Assembly: GCF_030541005.1 (NCBI RefSeq)
Contig: NZ_JASSVM010000003.1
Span: 372,001-436,000 of the forward strand
Length of the DNA: 64,000 nt
Direction of reading: 5' to 3'
Source of the DNA: Marinobacter sp. SS5-14b
GTDB lineage: Bacteria; Pseudomonadota; Gammaproteobacteria; Pseudomonadales; Oleiphilaceae
Part shown: in pieces, positions 42,916 through 52,808 of the stretch
How positions within the stretch are numbered: position 1 is the stretch's first letter
How the letters are laid out: every line of letters begins with the position of its first letter
Program-made: the position numbers and the translations under genes
Notes under the pieces: model-generated
The model's database searches: none
The model's input: only the letters and a program-made list of their open reading frames with translations
What the model was told of the DNA's origin: nothing

Positions 42916-44415
42916 TTAACCTTGAAGCAACTGGAGCACCTGCTGAGGCCTGGCATTGGCCTGAGCCAGCACGGAGAGGCCGGCCTGCTGGAGTACCTGG
43001 GTGCGGGCCAGCTCAGCCGTTTCTGCTGCGAAGTCGGCATCTCGGATTCGGCTATTGGAGGCCGAGAGATTTTCTGAAGTAGTGCTCAGGTTCGCTATCG
43101 TGGATTCGAATCGGTTTTGCACCGCACCGAGTTCAGCGCGGAAGCCGTTGATAGTGTCGATGGCATAGTCGACGGCGATCATGGCTCGGTCAGCGCCTTC
43201 GCGCGTCGAAATGTCGATAAAATCAGCTGATAGGGAATCGACATCCGGGTTGCCGTCCACTGATATAGATATGTCGTTGCTGGTCACTCCGCCGATATCC
43301 AGTGCCTCAATGTCTATTTCGAATGGCGCTCCGAACTGAGAAGAGAATATGATGTTGCGATTGCTTGCGTCGAGGTTTGCATTTACGCCAGTTCGATTGG
43401 ACTCTGAATTTACCTTTGCAACGATGTCGTTGATCGACACTGCATCTCTTACCTCAATTGCAACAGCATCTCCGGTTTCCGGATTGGTGACGGTGACATC
43501 GAACGTGATTTTGCCGCCGTCTTTGAAGTATTCATCAACAGTTGTGGCGTTAGTCGCTGCATCGACTGTGACACCAGAAGGGGTTGCAAATGCCCCGAAA
43601 TCCAGTTCGTAACCTTCGTCAAGGCTATTGCCGATTACCACTGAGCCAGATACTGCGTCAGGTTCAATTGTAACGCCCTCAATGTCTGGATTGTTACGTA
43701 CCTGCTCCCGGAATTGCGACATGAACTCTTCACGGTTGGTGGCGTTTTCGATCCGTACTGTTCCGATGACATTCTGATCCGTGCCGGTGCCTAGTGTAAT
43801 TTCGATGTCGCCGGTAATGGCCGACGCAAAGTCCAGTGCGATTCCACTCGATACCGCGGGTTCCAGTGCCAGATCTGAGAAGAGTTGTGACTGGTCAATG
43901 ATCGCGCCAATCTGGCTACCCCGGGTATCAAGGCCGCTAACACCGATTGTTTCACCGGTGTTGGCACCGACCTGGAAGGTTTGGGTGCGGAAAGTTCCAT
44001 CCAGAACCTTCAGTCCGTTAAAGGATGTTTGAGAGGCTATCCGGTTGATTTCTTCGAGGCGCTGTTGCACCTCTTGGTTCAGCGCCTGCCGGTCTGAATT
44101 GCTGTTGGTAGCGTTGGCAGACTGCACTGCAAGCTCACGGATTCTCTGCAGGTTGTTGGTAACCTCGTCGAGCGCACCCTCAGCGGTTTGCGCCAAAGAG
44201 ATGCCATCGTTTGCATTCCGCTGTGCCATATTGAGGCCGGTAATCTGAGACTGAAAGCGCTCAGAAATCGCCAGGCCAGCCGCATCGTCTTTCGCGGAGT
44301 TGATTCGCAAACCTGATGACAGTCGCTGCAGGGCCACGTTGGCATCGGCTTGAGAACTGTTGAGGTTCCGCTGTGCGTTCAGAGACGCGATGTTGGTGTT
44401 GATGATCTGAGGCAT
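42916..44415 (-). CDS. fliC: Flagellin, 499 residues
   Basis: The larger of two filament proteins. The conserved N-terminal domain ([58 protein letters not shown]) and C-terminal domain ([20 protein letters not shown], then [19 protein letters not shown]) are intact. The middle 300 residues are variable and acidic, rich in Ser/Thr, and are likely surface-exposed and glycosylated. The start at 44415 has a GGGAGAA ribosome site. It lies opposite to the pse operon and has a sigma-54-type promoter about 87 bp upstream. It may be a major or distinct filament segment; the second flagellin gene is 105 residues shorter. Confidence 0.96.
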   Translation of the reverse strand: MPQIINTNIASLNAQRNLNSSQADANVALQRLSSGLRINSAKDDAAGLAISERFQSQITGLNMAQRNANDGISLAQTAEGALDEVTNNLQRIRELAVQSANATNSNSDRQALNQEVQQRLEEINRIASQTSFNGLKVLDGTFRTQTFQVGANTGETIGVSGLDTRGSQIGAIIDQSQLFSDLALEPAVSSGIALDFASAITGDIEITLGTGTDQNVIGTVRIENATNREEFMSQFREQVRNNPDIEGVTIEPDAVSGSVVIGNSLDEGYELDFGAFATPSGVTVDAATNATTVDEYFKDGGKITFDVTVTNPETGDAVAIEVRDAVSINDIVAKVNSESNRTGVNANLDASNRNIIFSSQFGAPFEIDIEALDIGGVTSNDISISVDGNPDVDSLSADFIDISTREGADRAMIAVDYAIDTINGFRAELGAVQNRFESTIANLSTTSENLSASNSRIRDADFAAETAELARTQVLQQAGLSVLAQANARPQQVLQLLQG

Positions 44416-44737
44416 TGTCAGTTCTCCCTGCTCAGAGTGCCGAAAACCCACACATGAGTTTGTCGGACAAAAATCGTTGAATTGCCGTTTCCGTTAAACC
44501 AAGCGAGGATCGTGCCAGTTATCTTATTCTATGTTTAAGGCCCTGATAAATATGGTTATATTTTATTATCTATGACACTTGGGAGATGCGTGCGGCAGAA
44601 TTATGGCACTGGTGCGGGGAAAGAACTTGCCGGTTCTTAACCTTTATCTATGTGTGAGATTGCGGCGGCGCTGTGGCAGAATCGGTCTATTCTTTTCAGG
44701 GCTTATCAAGTTTTGAACCTTGCCTCCGGAGTAATTC
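44416..44737. other. Divergent control region between flagellin and the DUF115 gene
   Basis: The 322 bp hold the sigma-54-type promoter for the flagellin gene and an A+T-rich stretch around 44530-44590. No gene is visible. The promoter for the DUF115 gene is not obvious. Confidence 0.5.
44502..44517 (-). promoter_or_regulatory. Sigma-54 (RpoN) promoter of the larger flagellin gene
   Basis: On the minus strand the sequence is TGGCACGATCCTCGCT. It has GG-N10-GC spacing and matches the consensus TGGCACG-N4-TTGCW at all but one defined base. It ends 87 bp before the flagellin ATG. Confidence 0.75.
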
Positions 44738-46882
44738 ATGGCGAAGAAGCGTAAATCGCAGGTACAACAATCTCAGGACGACAGCAAAGTATTTATGCAA
44801 CGGCTGCAGAAGAATCTAGAGTTCTTCAAGAAACGTCGCCCAGATATATACAAACTGCTTGCCAGCATGGAGCTGCAACGGGTGGAGTTGGTTGTAACCC
44901 CAGGCAAAGATGATGTGGATATGGTGGCTAACGGGAAGTCCTGCTACCACGGGCTGGCCCGGGAGTACTCTATTGAAGAAGCCGAAAGGGTTTTTAACGA
45001 GAATCCAGAGACTAAGAGAATTCGCACATTTTCCCCACCGTGGGAGGCCTCCTATCAAAAAGAGAATTTCGCAGATCAAATTTTGCGGAATATTGTCGAA
45101 CAAAGCCCGGTTAAACCATCGAACTTCAAGGGGTACATTCGCGGTAACATTTTTCCGTCAATGGTATTTCTGGGTTGTGGGTTGGGGTACCACATTGATG
45201 CGCTTACAAAAAAAACTCCCATTATCAATGGAATCATCATTGAGCGGGAGCCGGAGAAGTTTGCCGTCAGTTTGTATACTGTTGATTGGGAGGAAATCTG
45301 TTCACGATTTTCCCGGAAAGGGTTTTCTCTGACTTTCGCCATTGGTAAAGCTGACCAGCCGGAACAGATTCATCGCCTTGTCAGCCAGTATATGGTCAAA
45401 GATGTGCCTTTCTATCCGTTTTTTTCGACCTACTATAACCATCTTGCAGATGTCGAGTTGGCAAAGGCGGTGATGGAGAACGCAAAAGATTTGGCGGTGG
45501 TTGCTGCAAATTGGTCAAACTATGACAATGAGTTGATGCGCCTTTCCAACACTGCTCACAACATTCGGCGAGGGGGGGCGTATTTGCCGAGGCCAGACTC
45601 CATTGTACAAAGCAAGCCTTTGGTGGTCGTTGGAAGTGGGCCGTCTTTGGATAAGCGGGTAGAAAGCCTCAAGAAGGTTCGTGATCAGGTCGTTGTCGTG
45701 AGTGCCGGTACAGCATTGCGCCCACTTCTGGCTCACGGAGTAAAGCCTGATTACCATGCCGAGTTGGACCCGTCTTACTTAATTTATCAGCTTTTGTCTG
45801 ACATTGGCGGCGATGAAATTCGAGGTATACCTCTTTTGGCAGTCAATGAGGTAAACCCCTTTGTACCCACGTTGTTTGATAAAGTTTTCTATTATTTTAA
45901 AGCTGATAACACTCAGCCAGCGCTTTTGGGTCTATCGCATCGTTCGTTTACCAGTTGCAATCCCACTGTCACAAATGCTGCCCTGTCGATTGGTCATTCG
46001 CTTGGTTTCGGAACGATCTATTTGTTCGGTACGGACTACGGTTTCGAAGATGCGAGCAAAGATCACTCAAGTAAATCTGTTTATGGCGATGATACGGATT
46101 CTGCCATTGCGGAGGAGATTCAGAAGCGGGTTCAATCCACTGTCAAAAAGCGTCGCGTATTCAATACGCCGGCTGTGGATGGTGGTACCGTATTAACCCG
46201 CAATGACTACTATTCAGCCAAGCGCTCAGTGGAGGAGCTGATTTATAAACTGAAAACTTCCGGCACACCGCCCCAAATTTTTAACTGTGCTGATGGCGCA
46301 GTCGTTGAGGGGGCTCAGTGGCTTTGCGAGCACGAATTTCTTGACCGCTTTGCGGAGCACAACTCTGACGCTCATTTCGATACTGCGCAAACGTTTGATG
46401 TTCTCTCAGAACCACTTGATGTGGACTCGTTTGACGATGCCCTGACGGAAGTGCACAAGGATCTCGAGCGCGTGTGCGGTCATTATACAAAAATGATTAA
46501 GGCTGCAAGGCTTAAAGGTCGTAGGGACCTGTGCACTTTGGTTAACGATATTCGTGAACAACAGAACGTAGTTCGCCCGCTTCCCGGTAAAGAGAAGGTG
46601 AGCGGTGCTCAGCTTATGACCCACCAGTTGCTGAAGGGGGCTGTGCAGCATTTTCTGTATGTTGGCGTTTGTCACGGTATGGCTTGTGAAGATGGCGAAA
46701 GCTTAGAAACTTTCATGAAGATGTGGGAGAAAGGCTTTCTTGAGTTTTTGGCAGTAGTGCCGAGCCACTATGCGAGAGTGATGATCGATCCGAGACCTTT
46801 GGAAGATGATCCGTGGGCTCGGCGATTCATCGGTGACAGAGATCCGGAGTTTTTGGTGGAAGATGCTGTCTCTGGCGACTGA
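44738..46882 (+). CDS. DUF115/Maf motility-associated flagellin glycosyltransferase
   Basis: A 714-residue protein of the MptE-like DUF115 family, which transfers nonulosonic acids to flagellin in Campylobacter, Aeromonas and relatives. The central domain starts at LVVVGSGPSLDKRVESLKKV with VVVSAGTALRPLLAHGVKPD and HAELDPSY, the family's nucleotide-binding and active region; FLFGTDYGFEDASKDHS (as YLFGTDYGFED) follows. An N-terminal domain of about 280 residues has VFLGCGLGYHIDALTKKTP. It is located between the two flagellin genes and after the pseudaminic acid genes, so CMP-pseudaminic acid is the probable donor. Confidence 0.9.
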   Translation: MAKKRKSQVQQSQDDSKVFMQRLQKNLEFFKKRRPDIYKLLASMELQRVELVVTPGKDDVDMVANGKSCYHGLAREYSIEEAERVFNENPETKRIRTFSPPWEASYQKENFADQILRNIVEQSPVKPSNFKGYIRGNIFPSMVFLGCGLGYHIDALTKKTPIINGIIIEREPEKFAVSLYTVDWEEICSRFSRKGFSLTFAIGKADQPEQIHRLVSQYMVKDVPFYPFFSTYYNHLADVELAKAVMENAKDLAVVAANWSNYDNELMRLSNTAHNIRRGGAYLPRPDSIVQSKPLVVVGSGPSLDKRVESLKKVRDQVVVVSAGTALRPLLAHGVKPDYHAELDPSYLIYQLLSDIGGDEIRGIPLLAVNEVNPFVPTLFDKVFYYFKADNTQPALLGLSHRSFTSCNPTVTNAALSIGHSLGFGTIYLFGTDYGFEDASKDHSSKSVYGDDTDSAIAEEIQKRVQSTVKKRRVFNTPAVDGGTVLTRNDYYSAKRSVEELIYKLKTSGTPPQIFNCADGAVVEGAQWLCEHEFLDRFAEHNSDAHFDTAQTFDVLSEPLDVDSFDDALTEVHKDLERVCGHYTKMIKAARLKGRRDLCTLVNDIREQQNVVRPLPGKEKVSGAQLMTHQLLKGAVQHFLYVGVCHGMACEDGESLETFMKMWEKGFLEFLAVVPSHYARVMIDPRPLEDDPWARRFIGDRDPEFLVEDAVSGD

Positions 46883-46925
46883 GTTGGCCTGAAACACTTT
46901 TTTACATATCTGAAGAACAAATTTC

Positions 46926-46952
46926 TAAAGAAGCTCTTCGAACCGCCGTTAA
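46926..46952 (+). promoter_or_regulatory. Sigma-28 (FliA) promoter of the smaller flagellin gene
   Basis: TAAA at 46926-46929, exactly 15 bases, then GCCGTTAA at 46945-46952, one base from the consensus TAAA-N15-GCCGATAA. The leader to the ATG is about 80 bases and carries a good AAAGGAG ribosome site. Confidence 0.82.
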
Positions 46953-47039
46953 CTGAATTAACAGGGCGGGCACCTCCAGTAAGAAACGGGACCTGGCCTT
47001 CACTAAGCAAAACTGAAACGGTTTTAAAGGAGAAGCACT

Positions 47040-48224
47040 ATGGCTCTCGGTATTAATACTAACGTTGCGTCACTTTCAGCTCAAAACCAGCTGAGCAAGT
47101 CCCAGGGTATGAACGATCAGGCTTTGGAGCGTCTGTCTTCTGGTCTTAGGATTAACTCTGCCAAGGACGATGCTGCTGGTTTGGCGATCTCTACCCGCTT
47201 CCAGTCACAGATTTCTGGTCTGAATGTGGCGACACGAAACGCCAACGATGGCATCTCCTTGTCGCAAACCACCGAAGGTGCCCTCGATGAGATTACAAAC
47301 AATCTTCAGCGTATTCGTGAACTGTCGGTTCAGGCCGCCAACGGGAGTAATAGTGCTTCCGATCGGGAGGCTCTAAACGACGAAGTTCAGCAACGGATCG
47401 CCGAGATCGATCGGATTTCTGGTCAAACTGCATTTAACGGTTTGAAAGTTTTGGATGGCTCCTTTGGTCAGCAGAGCTTCCAGGTAGGCGCTAATGCAGG
47501 CGAAACGATTTCTATCAATATTCAGAATGGAACCCGCGAAGGCCAAATTGGCGATATTGCAACCTCCAGCGGTTCTAGCCTTGATGCTTCAGCTGACCTG
47601 TCTGGACGCGCGCTGGCCGTTTCAATCGGTGAAGGGGACGACAAGGCCATTGCAATCGAAATAGGGGGAATTGCCTCTGGCTTGGCTGAATTGGGTCTCT
47701 CCGCGACAAGTGGAAATATTGCGCAATTTGCAGCTGACAAGATCAATGCAGCTGGAGTTGGGGGGCTTTTTGCTGAGGTGGTTTTGAGCGGAACCGCAAC
47801 AGTTGTCAAGCTTTCCGCATCTGACGATTTACGATTCGCTGACTTTGGAACGATTGGCTCTGCCTCTGCGGGCTCATTGGACAGCACAACTTTGATTTCC
47901 GCGAGCCAGGGAAGCCTTGTTGACCTTGATATCTCCGATGTTCAAGGTGCCAACAATGCCATCCTTCGAGTCGACTCTGCCCTGGGGAACGTAAACGAAC
48001 TCCGTGGCCAACTCGGTGCGGTTCAGAACCGCTTCGAGTCCACAATCGCCAACCTGAGTACTTCTGTAGAGAACCTCAGCGCCTCCAATAGCCGTATTTT
48101 GGACGCTGACTTCGCGGCAGAGACTGCCAACCTGGCTAAATCCCAGGTGCTGCAGCAGGCCGGTATCTCCGTCCTGGCTCAGGCGAACGCCCGTCCGCAG
48201 CAGGTTCTGTCCCTCCTGCAGTAA
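47040..48224 (+). CDS. fliC: Flagellin, 394 residues
   Basis: The second filament protein. Conserved ends are present ([38 protein letters not shown] at the N-terminus, and [20 protein letters not shown] with [19 protein letters not shown] at the C-terminus). The central part is about 105 residues shorter than in the neighbour and differs in sequence, so the two genes are diverged paralogues rather than recent copies. It heads the flaG-fliD-fliS block and has a sigma-28 promoter. A strong terminator follows its stop. Confidence 0.96.
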   Translation: MALGINTNVASLSAQNQLSKSQGMNDQALERLSSGLRINSAKDDAAGLAISTRFQSQISGLNVATRNANDGISLSQTTEGALDEITNNLQRIRELSVQAANGSNSASDREALNDEVQQRIAEIDRISGQTAFNGLKVLDGSFGQQSFQVGANAGETISINIQNGTREGQIGDIATSSGSSLDASADLSGRALAVSIGEGDDKAIAIEIGGIASGLAELGLSATSGNIAQFAADKINAAGVGGLFAEVVLSGTATVVKLSASDDLRFADFGTIGSASAGSLDSTTLISASQGSLVDLDISDVQGANNAILRVDSALGNVNELRGQLGAVQNRFESTIANLSTSVENLSASNSRILDADFAAETANLAKSQVLQQAGISVLAQANARPQQVLSLLQ

Positions 48225-48242
48225 GGGACTGACGGCAACAGC

Positions 48243-48266
48243 CGGAGCCTTCGGGCTCCGGTTTTA
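48243..48266 (+). terminator. Rho-independent terminator after the smaller flagellin gene
   Basis: CCGGAGCC, loop TTCG, GGCTCCGG, then TTTT. The TTCG tetraloop with a GC-rich stem is a typical strong terminator. Confidence 0.92.
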
Positions 48267-48294
48267 CGCCGTTTGAGGATAGTGAGGTAGCGCT

Positions 48295-48729
48295 ATGAAT
48301 GACGTTAACCTGAATAGCCCGGATCTCAAACTGGTGCGCTCTGGCGCCCAGTCGCCGGCCAAGGCACTGTCGTCATCTCAGGCCGAGGGCCGGAACGCCC
48401 CTGACCTTGCTGCTTCGTCTGCTGGTGGTCGCCAGGTTCAAAATACCCAGGTTGCTTCGGAGCCGTCTAAAGCTGAAAGGTTGCAGGCGCGCAGTGAAGC
48501 CCAGCGGGAAGAGCTTGATCAGGCGGTCAGTCAGTTGAATGATTTCGTGCAGACTGTGCAGCGGGATCTTCAGTTTGAAGTGGATAACGAATTGGGCCAG
48601 ACCATCGTGAAGGTGGTTGATCAGCAAACCCAGGAAGTGATTCGCCAAATGCCGGACGAAGTTGCATTGAGGTTGGCAGAAAAATTGCAGCAGGATGAAC
48701 CGCTGACGTTGTTCAATATTAAAGTGTAA
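48295..48729 (+). CDS. flaG: FlaG family flagellar protein
   Basis: A 144-residue protein. The first 85 residues are low-complexity (Ser, Ala, Gln) and the conserved FlaG domain is at the end: LNDFVQTVQRDLQFEVDNEL, then TIVKVVDQQTQEVIRQMPDE and LFNIKV. FlaG affects filament length or cap formation in polar flagella. The start has a GAGG site. It lies between the flagellin and fliD genes in the order common to Pseudomonas and Vibrio. Confidence 0.9.
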   Translation: MNDVNLNSPDLKLVRSGAQSPAKALSSSQAEGRNAPDLAASSAGGRQVQNTQVASEPSKAERLQARSEAQREELDQAVSQLNDFVQTVQRDLQFEVDNELGQTIVKVVDQQTQEVIRQMPDEVALRLAEKLQQDEPLTLFNIKV

Positions 48730-48770
48730 AAGCTTGCCGCTTTACGCGGTTATGTTGGCAACGGTATTTC

Positions 48771-48805
48771 AGCACCGCCGCCCCCGATAAGGGGCCGGCG
48801 GTGCT
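48771..48805 (+). terminator. Hairpin after flaG
   Basis: AGCACCGCCG and CGGCGGTGCT pair, with an inner CCCC/GGGG extension. The following T-run is short (CTGCGTTT). Confidence 0.6.
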
Positions 48806-48855
48806 CTGCGTTTACAGGCTGTTACAAATTGGCATAGGTATTTTCTGAAAAGAGG

Positions 48856-48882
48856 CAAAGTTTTGCCGCTGGCTGCCGATAA
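48856..48882 (+). promoter_or_regulatory. Sigma-28 (FliA) promoter of fliD
   Basis: CAAAGTTT, 11 bases, GCCGATAA: only the first base differs from the consensus TAAAGTTT-N11-GCCGATAA. It ends 43 bp before the fliD ATG, which also has a GAGGAGG ribosome site. Confidence 0.82.
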
Positions 48883-48924
48883 ACTGAACAGTAGAGACAT
48901 TCGCCCCCCTGAGGAGGCACGGTT

Positions 48925-50901
48925 ATGGCAGTTATATCATCGCTAGGTGTTGGGTCGGGAGTTCTTACTTCCGATCTCGTTGATCAGTTGGTGGCTGCAG
49001 AGCGTAGGCCGACGGAAGTTCGGCTGGATCAGAAAACAGAGCGTACCGAGGCGCTGATTTCTGCCTATGGCATGCTGCGTAGTGCTGTTACAGAACTGCG
49101 GTTGCCTATGCGCCAGCTTGGCTCAGCCGATGCGATGAGGTCGTTTTCAGCCACCTCATCGAGCGGTAATGTGGACGTGTCGGTGGATGCCAACAAGGCG
49201 GCTCGAGGCTCCTATAGTGTTGAGGTCGTTGCTCTGGCGGAAGCCCAGGCTTTGGCAAGCACTGAGACATTCGCTGATCGTGATGCCACCAGCGTTGGTC
49301 AAGGCACGATGACGCTTCAGGTAGGCGACAAGACCACCGAGATAACGATTGATTCCAGTAATGACACACTGCAGGGCTTGGCCAATGCCATTAACGAAGC
49401 CAATGCAGGAGTTTCTGCCGGTGTGATCGATACGGGCAGCGGCTACCGGTTGACTCTTTCTGCCGATGAGACTGGCTCGGCTAACGCCGTCAAAATTTCA
49501 GCTAACGAAACTGTGGGTGCAGAGGGTTTGGCTCGATTTGCGTTTGATCCAGCAGATCCGACGGCCAATCCGGCAATGGAGCAGACAATTGCAGCCGCTG
49601 ATGCCCAGATGAAGGTCAACGGAGTGCTGCTTACTCGCTCAACAAATACCGTTGAGAACGTAGTGGATGGATTGACGTTCAATCTCACGGATGTGGGTAA
49701 GTCAACGGTCAAAGTGGAGCAGGATACCGCTGCGGTGGCCGAGCGTGTTCAGGCGTTCGTTGATAAGTTCAATGAGCTTCAGAACACCATCCGCGAATTG
49801 TCGTCCTTTGACAGTGAGGCAGGCCAAGGCAGTATTCTGACGGGTGATTCGACTGTTCGTAATATCCAAAACCAGTTGAAGGGTGTGCTGACCGATATTA
49901 TCCCGGGTTTGGAAAACGCCAGTGTGCGCAGTTTAGCAGACGTGGGCATCGGGACGGATTTCCGGTCGGGCGAGTTACAGTTTGATAGTCAGAAGTTTCA
50001 GCAGCAGCTCCTCGCCAACCCGGACGATGTAACCGCGCTGTTCGCGGAGCAGGGAAGAACAACAGATTCCCAAGTCGAATTTGTTCGCAGTGGCTCCAAT
50101 ACTCGTCCAGGCAGTTACGATATTAATATCTCTCAGGCTGCCACTCGAGGCAGCGTGACAGGTGATGCCGCTCTTGCAGACGGTGTTGTAATCGGTGAGG
50201 CCAATGACTCTATAGAGTTTATGGTGAATGGCTCCACGAACTTTTCCATTCAGTTAACCCAACAAACTTATGCGTCGGCTGAAGACTTGGTCTCTGAGGT
50301 GCAGCGTCAGATGGACGCCAGTATACCGCTGAAGGCTGCGGGAGAGTCCGTCAAAGTTGATCTGGATGAAACGGGTGCGCTCAGATTTACTTCGGGTAGT
50401 TATGGAAGCAACTCAAATGTAAGTGTCGTTTGGGCCGAAGGCGGTAATGATCTTGGTATTTCCGCTAAAACGGGCACCGCGGGCCTGGATGTGCAGGGCA
50501 CCATCGACGGCCAGGTTGCAGAGGGTGATGGACAGGTATTGTTTCTGGCCAGCAGTACAGGTGGCGATGCCGCGGGCCTGCAGGTGCGCATTACTGGCGG
50601 TAATCTGGGCAATCGGGGTTCGGTCAATTTCATTGAGGGTGTGAGCGAGCGAGCGGTTGATGCAATTACGAGTATTCTTGGTGCTAATGGTGCGTTGAGC
50701 TCTCGTACCGATGCCCTTAACCGGGACCTGGAGCGAATTCAGGAAGATCGAATCAAGCTGGACATGCGGATTGAAAGCTATCAGGCCCGGCTTGTGTCCC
50801 AGTTCAGTGCTGCCGACTCCTTAATCGCCCAGCTCAACAGCACTCGCGACTATGTAACACAGCAGCTGGCGGCACTGGCGCCGAACAGACAGAGCGATTA
50901 A
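48925..50901 (+). CDS. fliD: Flagellar filament cap protein FliD
   Basis: A 658-residue secreted cap protein that helps flagellin fold at the filament tip. The conserved N-terminal HAP2 region is ISSLGVGSGVLTSDLVDQLV with ERRPTEVRLDQKTERTEALI, and the C-terminal helix region is LNRDLERIQEDRIKLDMRIE with LVSQFSAADSLIAQLNSTRD. The protein is longer than the 450-480 residues seen in many relatives because of an enlarged middle (D2/D3) region. It has its own sigma-28 promoter and is followed after 66 bp by fliS. Confidence 0.95.
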   Translation: MAVISSLGVGSGVLTSDLVDQLVAAERRPTEVRLDQKTERTEALISAYGMLRSAVTELRLPMRQLGSADAMRSFSATSSSGNVDVSVDANKAARGSYSVEVVALAEAQALASTETFADRDATSVGQGTMTLQVGDKTTEITIDSSNDTLQGLANAINEANAGVSAGVIDTGSGYRLTLSADETGSANAVKISANETVGAEGLARFAFDPADPTANPAMEQTIAAADAQMKVNGVLLTRSTNTVENVVDGLTFNLTDVGKSTVKVEQDTAAVAERVQAFVDKFNELQNTIRELSSFDSEAGQGSILTGDSTVRNIQNQLKGVLTDIIPGLENASVRSLADVGIGTDFRSGELQFDSQKFQQQLLANPDDVTALFAEQGRTTDSQVEFVRSGSNTRPGSYDINISQAATRGSVTGDAALADGVVIGEANDSIEFMVNGSTNFSIQLTQQTYASAEDLVSEVQRQMDASIPLKAAGESVKVDLDETGALRFTSGSYGSNSNVSVVWAEGGNDLGISAKTGTAGLDVQGTIDGQVAEGDGQVLFLASSTGGDAAGLQVRITGGNLGNRGSVNFIEGVSERAVDAITSILGANGALSSRTDALNRDLERIQEDRIKLDMRIESYQARLVSQFSAADSLIAQLNSTRDYVTQQLAALAPNRQSD

Positions 50902-50967
50902 ACCGGCTATACTGGGGTATGGCCCGCCAACACATGGCTACCGGATGACGGTGAAACGAGGTTATTT

Positions 50968-51372
50968 ATGAACGGTTTACAGGCGTATCAGCGCGTTAAC
51001 ACCCAGACCAGCATCACCGATGCAGACCCGCACAAGCTGATTCAGCTGCTGTACAACGGGGCGATTGAACGCATCAATATGGCCAAGTCTCGCATTCAGG
51101 CCAAAGACTACGCAGCCAAGGGGCAACTGCTCAATAAAGCTATGGAAATTATCGGCGGCTTGCGTGCTTTCCTTGATTTCGAGAAAGGCGGTGAGTTGGC
51201 GGCTCAGCTTGAAGCGCTGTATGAATACATGGAACGCACCCTGCTGGAGGCCAGCGCCAAGAACGACGTGGCCAAGCTGGATGAAGTGCTGAACCTGCTG
51301 CGTTCGGTGAAAGATGGCTGGGATGGCATTCGCGAGGAAGTTGTCAGCCAGCAATCCCAGGCCGCTGGCTAA
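50968..51372 (+). CDS. fliS: Flagellin export chaperone FliS
   Basis: A 134-residue cytoplasmic chaperone that keeps flagellin monomers from polymerising before export. Conserved parts are YQRVNTQTSITDADPHKLIQ with LLYNGAIERINMAK at the N-terminus, GQLLNKAMEIIGGLRAFLDF, and a helical C-terminus. It follows fliD on the same strand and probably shares its transcript. A terminator lies after the stop codon, which closes the flagellar block on this side. Confidence 0.95.
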   Translation: MNGLQAYQRVNTQTSITDADPHKLIQLLYNGAIERINMAKSRIQAKDYAAKGQLLNKAMEIIGGLRAFLDFEKGGELAAQLEALYEYMERTLLEASAKNDVAKLDEVLNLLRSVKDGWDGIREEVVSQQSQAAG

Positions 51373-51396
51373 AGCTACACGACGGCCTCCCGTGGT

Positions 51397-51426
51397 GCCC
51401 CTATCCTTTGGCAGGGTAGGGGCTTT
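51397..51426 (+). terminator. Terminator after fliS
   Basis: GCCCCTATCC and GGGTAGGGGC pair through 10 bp with one G-T pair, followed by TTTATAG. Confidence 0.78.
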
Positions 51427-51505
51427 ATAGCCATTCCCCCCGCCATCCCGTACAATGTTGCCCTTCTTTTCAACACATCCATTCTGTTCAGTCTGGAGCA
51501 AAAGC

Positions 51506-52717
51506 ATGTCTGATATTAAAAAGGTGGTGCTGGCCTATTCCGGTGGCCTGGATACTTCCGTTATTGTTCGGTGGTTGCAGGATACCTATAACTGTGAGGT
51601 GGTGACGTTCACCGCCGACATCGGCCAGGGCGAGGAAGTGGAGCCGGCGCGCGCGAAGGCGGAAGCGCTGGGTGTTAAGGAAATCTACATTGAGGATCTG
51701 CGCGAAGAGTTTGTGCGCGATTACGTGTTCCCGATGTTCCGCGCCAACACCATCTATGAAGGCGAGTACCTGCTGGGTACGTCTATCGCCCGCCCGCTGA
51801 TTGCCAAGCGGCTGATCGACATTGCCAATGAAACCGGCGCGGATGCCATCTCCCACGGTGCGACCGGTAAGGGCAACGATCAGGTGCGTTTTGAGCTGGG
51901 TGCCTACGCACTGAAGCCGGGCGTGAAGGTTATTGCTCCCTGGCGTGAGTGGGATCTGAACTCCCGCGAAAAACTGCTGAAGTACTGCGAAGAGCGCAAC
52001 ATTCCGGTGGAAATGAAGAAGGGCAAGAGCCCGTACTCCATGGATGCCAACCTGCTGCACATTTCCTACGAAGGCATGAACCTGGAAGACCCCTGGGCGG
52101 AAGCCGAGGAAGATATGTGGCGCTGGAGCGTGTCTCCGGAAGCCGCGCCAGACAAGCCGACCTACGTTGAGCTGACCTACCGCAAGGGTGACGTAGTTGC
52201 CGTTGATGGTAAAGAGCTGAAAGCCCACGAGGTGCTGGAAACTCTTAACAAACTGGCGGGTGACAACGGCGTTGGCCGTTTGGACATCGTTGAGAACCGT
52301 TACGTGGGTATGAAGTCCCGCGGTTGTTACGAAACACCTGGCGGAACCGTGTTGCTGCGGGCGCACCGCGCCATCGAGTCCATCACCCTGGACCGCGAAG
52401 TGGCCCACCTGAAAGACAGCCTGATGCCGCGCTACGCCGAGGTGATCTACAACGGCTACTGGTGGTCCCCGGAGCGTGAAGCCCTGCAGGCGCTGATCGA
52501 TCAGACCCAGACCTATGTGAACGGTACCGTTCGTCTGAAGCTTTATAAAGGCAACGTGGATGTGGTGGGCCGTAAGTCTGACGACTCCTTGTTTGATGAA
52601 AAGATTGCCACCTTTGAGGAAGATCAGGGTGCCTACAACCAGAAGGACGCAGAAGGCTTTATCAAGCTGAATGCCCTGCGGTTGCGGATTGCTGCTGGTA
52701 AGGGGCGCAAGCTCTGA
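51506..52717 (+). CDS. argG: Argininosuccinate synthase ArgG
   Basis: A 403-residue ATP-dependent enzyme joining citrulline and aspartate in arginine synthesis. It has the PP-loop [19 protein letters not shown], the citrulline-site [20 protein letters not shown], and [20 protein letters not shown]. The start at 51506 has a GGAG site; an upstream in-frame ATG at 51455 is not supported by the family. The gene is monocistronic, with terminators on both sides. Confidence 0.98.
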   Translation: MSDIKKVVLAYSGGLDTSVIVRWLQDTYNCEVVTFTADIGQGEEVEPARAKAEALGVKEIYIEDLREEFVRDYVFPMFRANTIYEGEYLLGTSIARPLIAKRLIDIANETGADAISHGATGKGNDQVRFELGAYALKPGVKVIAPWREWDLNSREKLLKYCEERNIPVEMKKGKSPYSMDANLLHISYEGMNLEDPWAEAEEDMWRWSVSPEAAPDKPTYVELTYRKGDVVAVDGKELKAHEVLETLNKLAGDNGVGRLDIVENRYVGMKSRGCYETPGGTVLLRAHRAIESITLDREVAHLKDSLMPRYAEVIYNGYWWSPEREALQALIDQTQTYVNGTVRLKLYKGNVDVVGRKSDDSLFDEKIATFEEDQGAYNQKDAEGFIKLNALRLRIAAGKGRKL

Positions 52718-52734
52718 TTGCTGCTTATCTGATC

Positions 52735-52765
52735 AAAAACGCCCAGCCCCATGCTGGGCGTTTTT
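52735..52765. terminator. Strong terminator after argG
   Basis: AAAAACGCCCAGC, loop CCCAT, GCTGGGCGTTTTT: perfect 13-bp stem including A- and T-runs, able to work in both directions. Confidence 0.95.
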
Positions 52766-52808
52766 GGTTATACTCTTCTGCAAAATACCAACAACGAAAG
52801 CCGTAGCT

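Noticed and set aside
48850..48870. Possible sigma-54 promoter (TTGGCATAGG) before fliD
   Set aside because: The GC dinucleotide is missing at the required 10-base distance, while a very good sigma-28 site is present close by.
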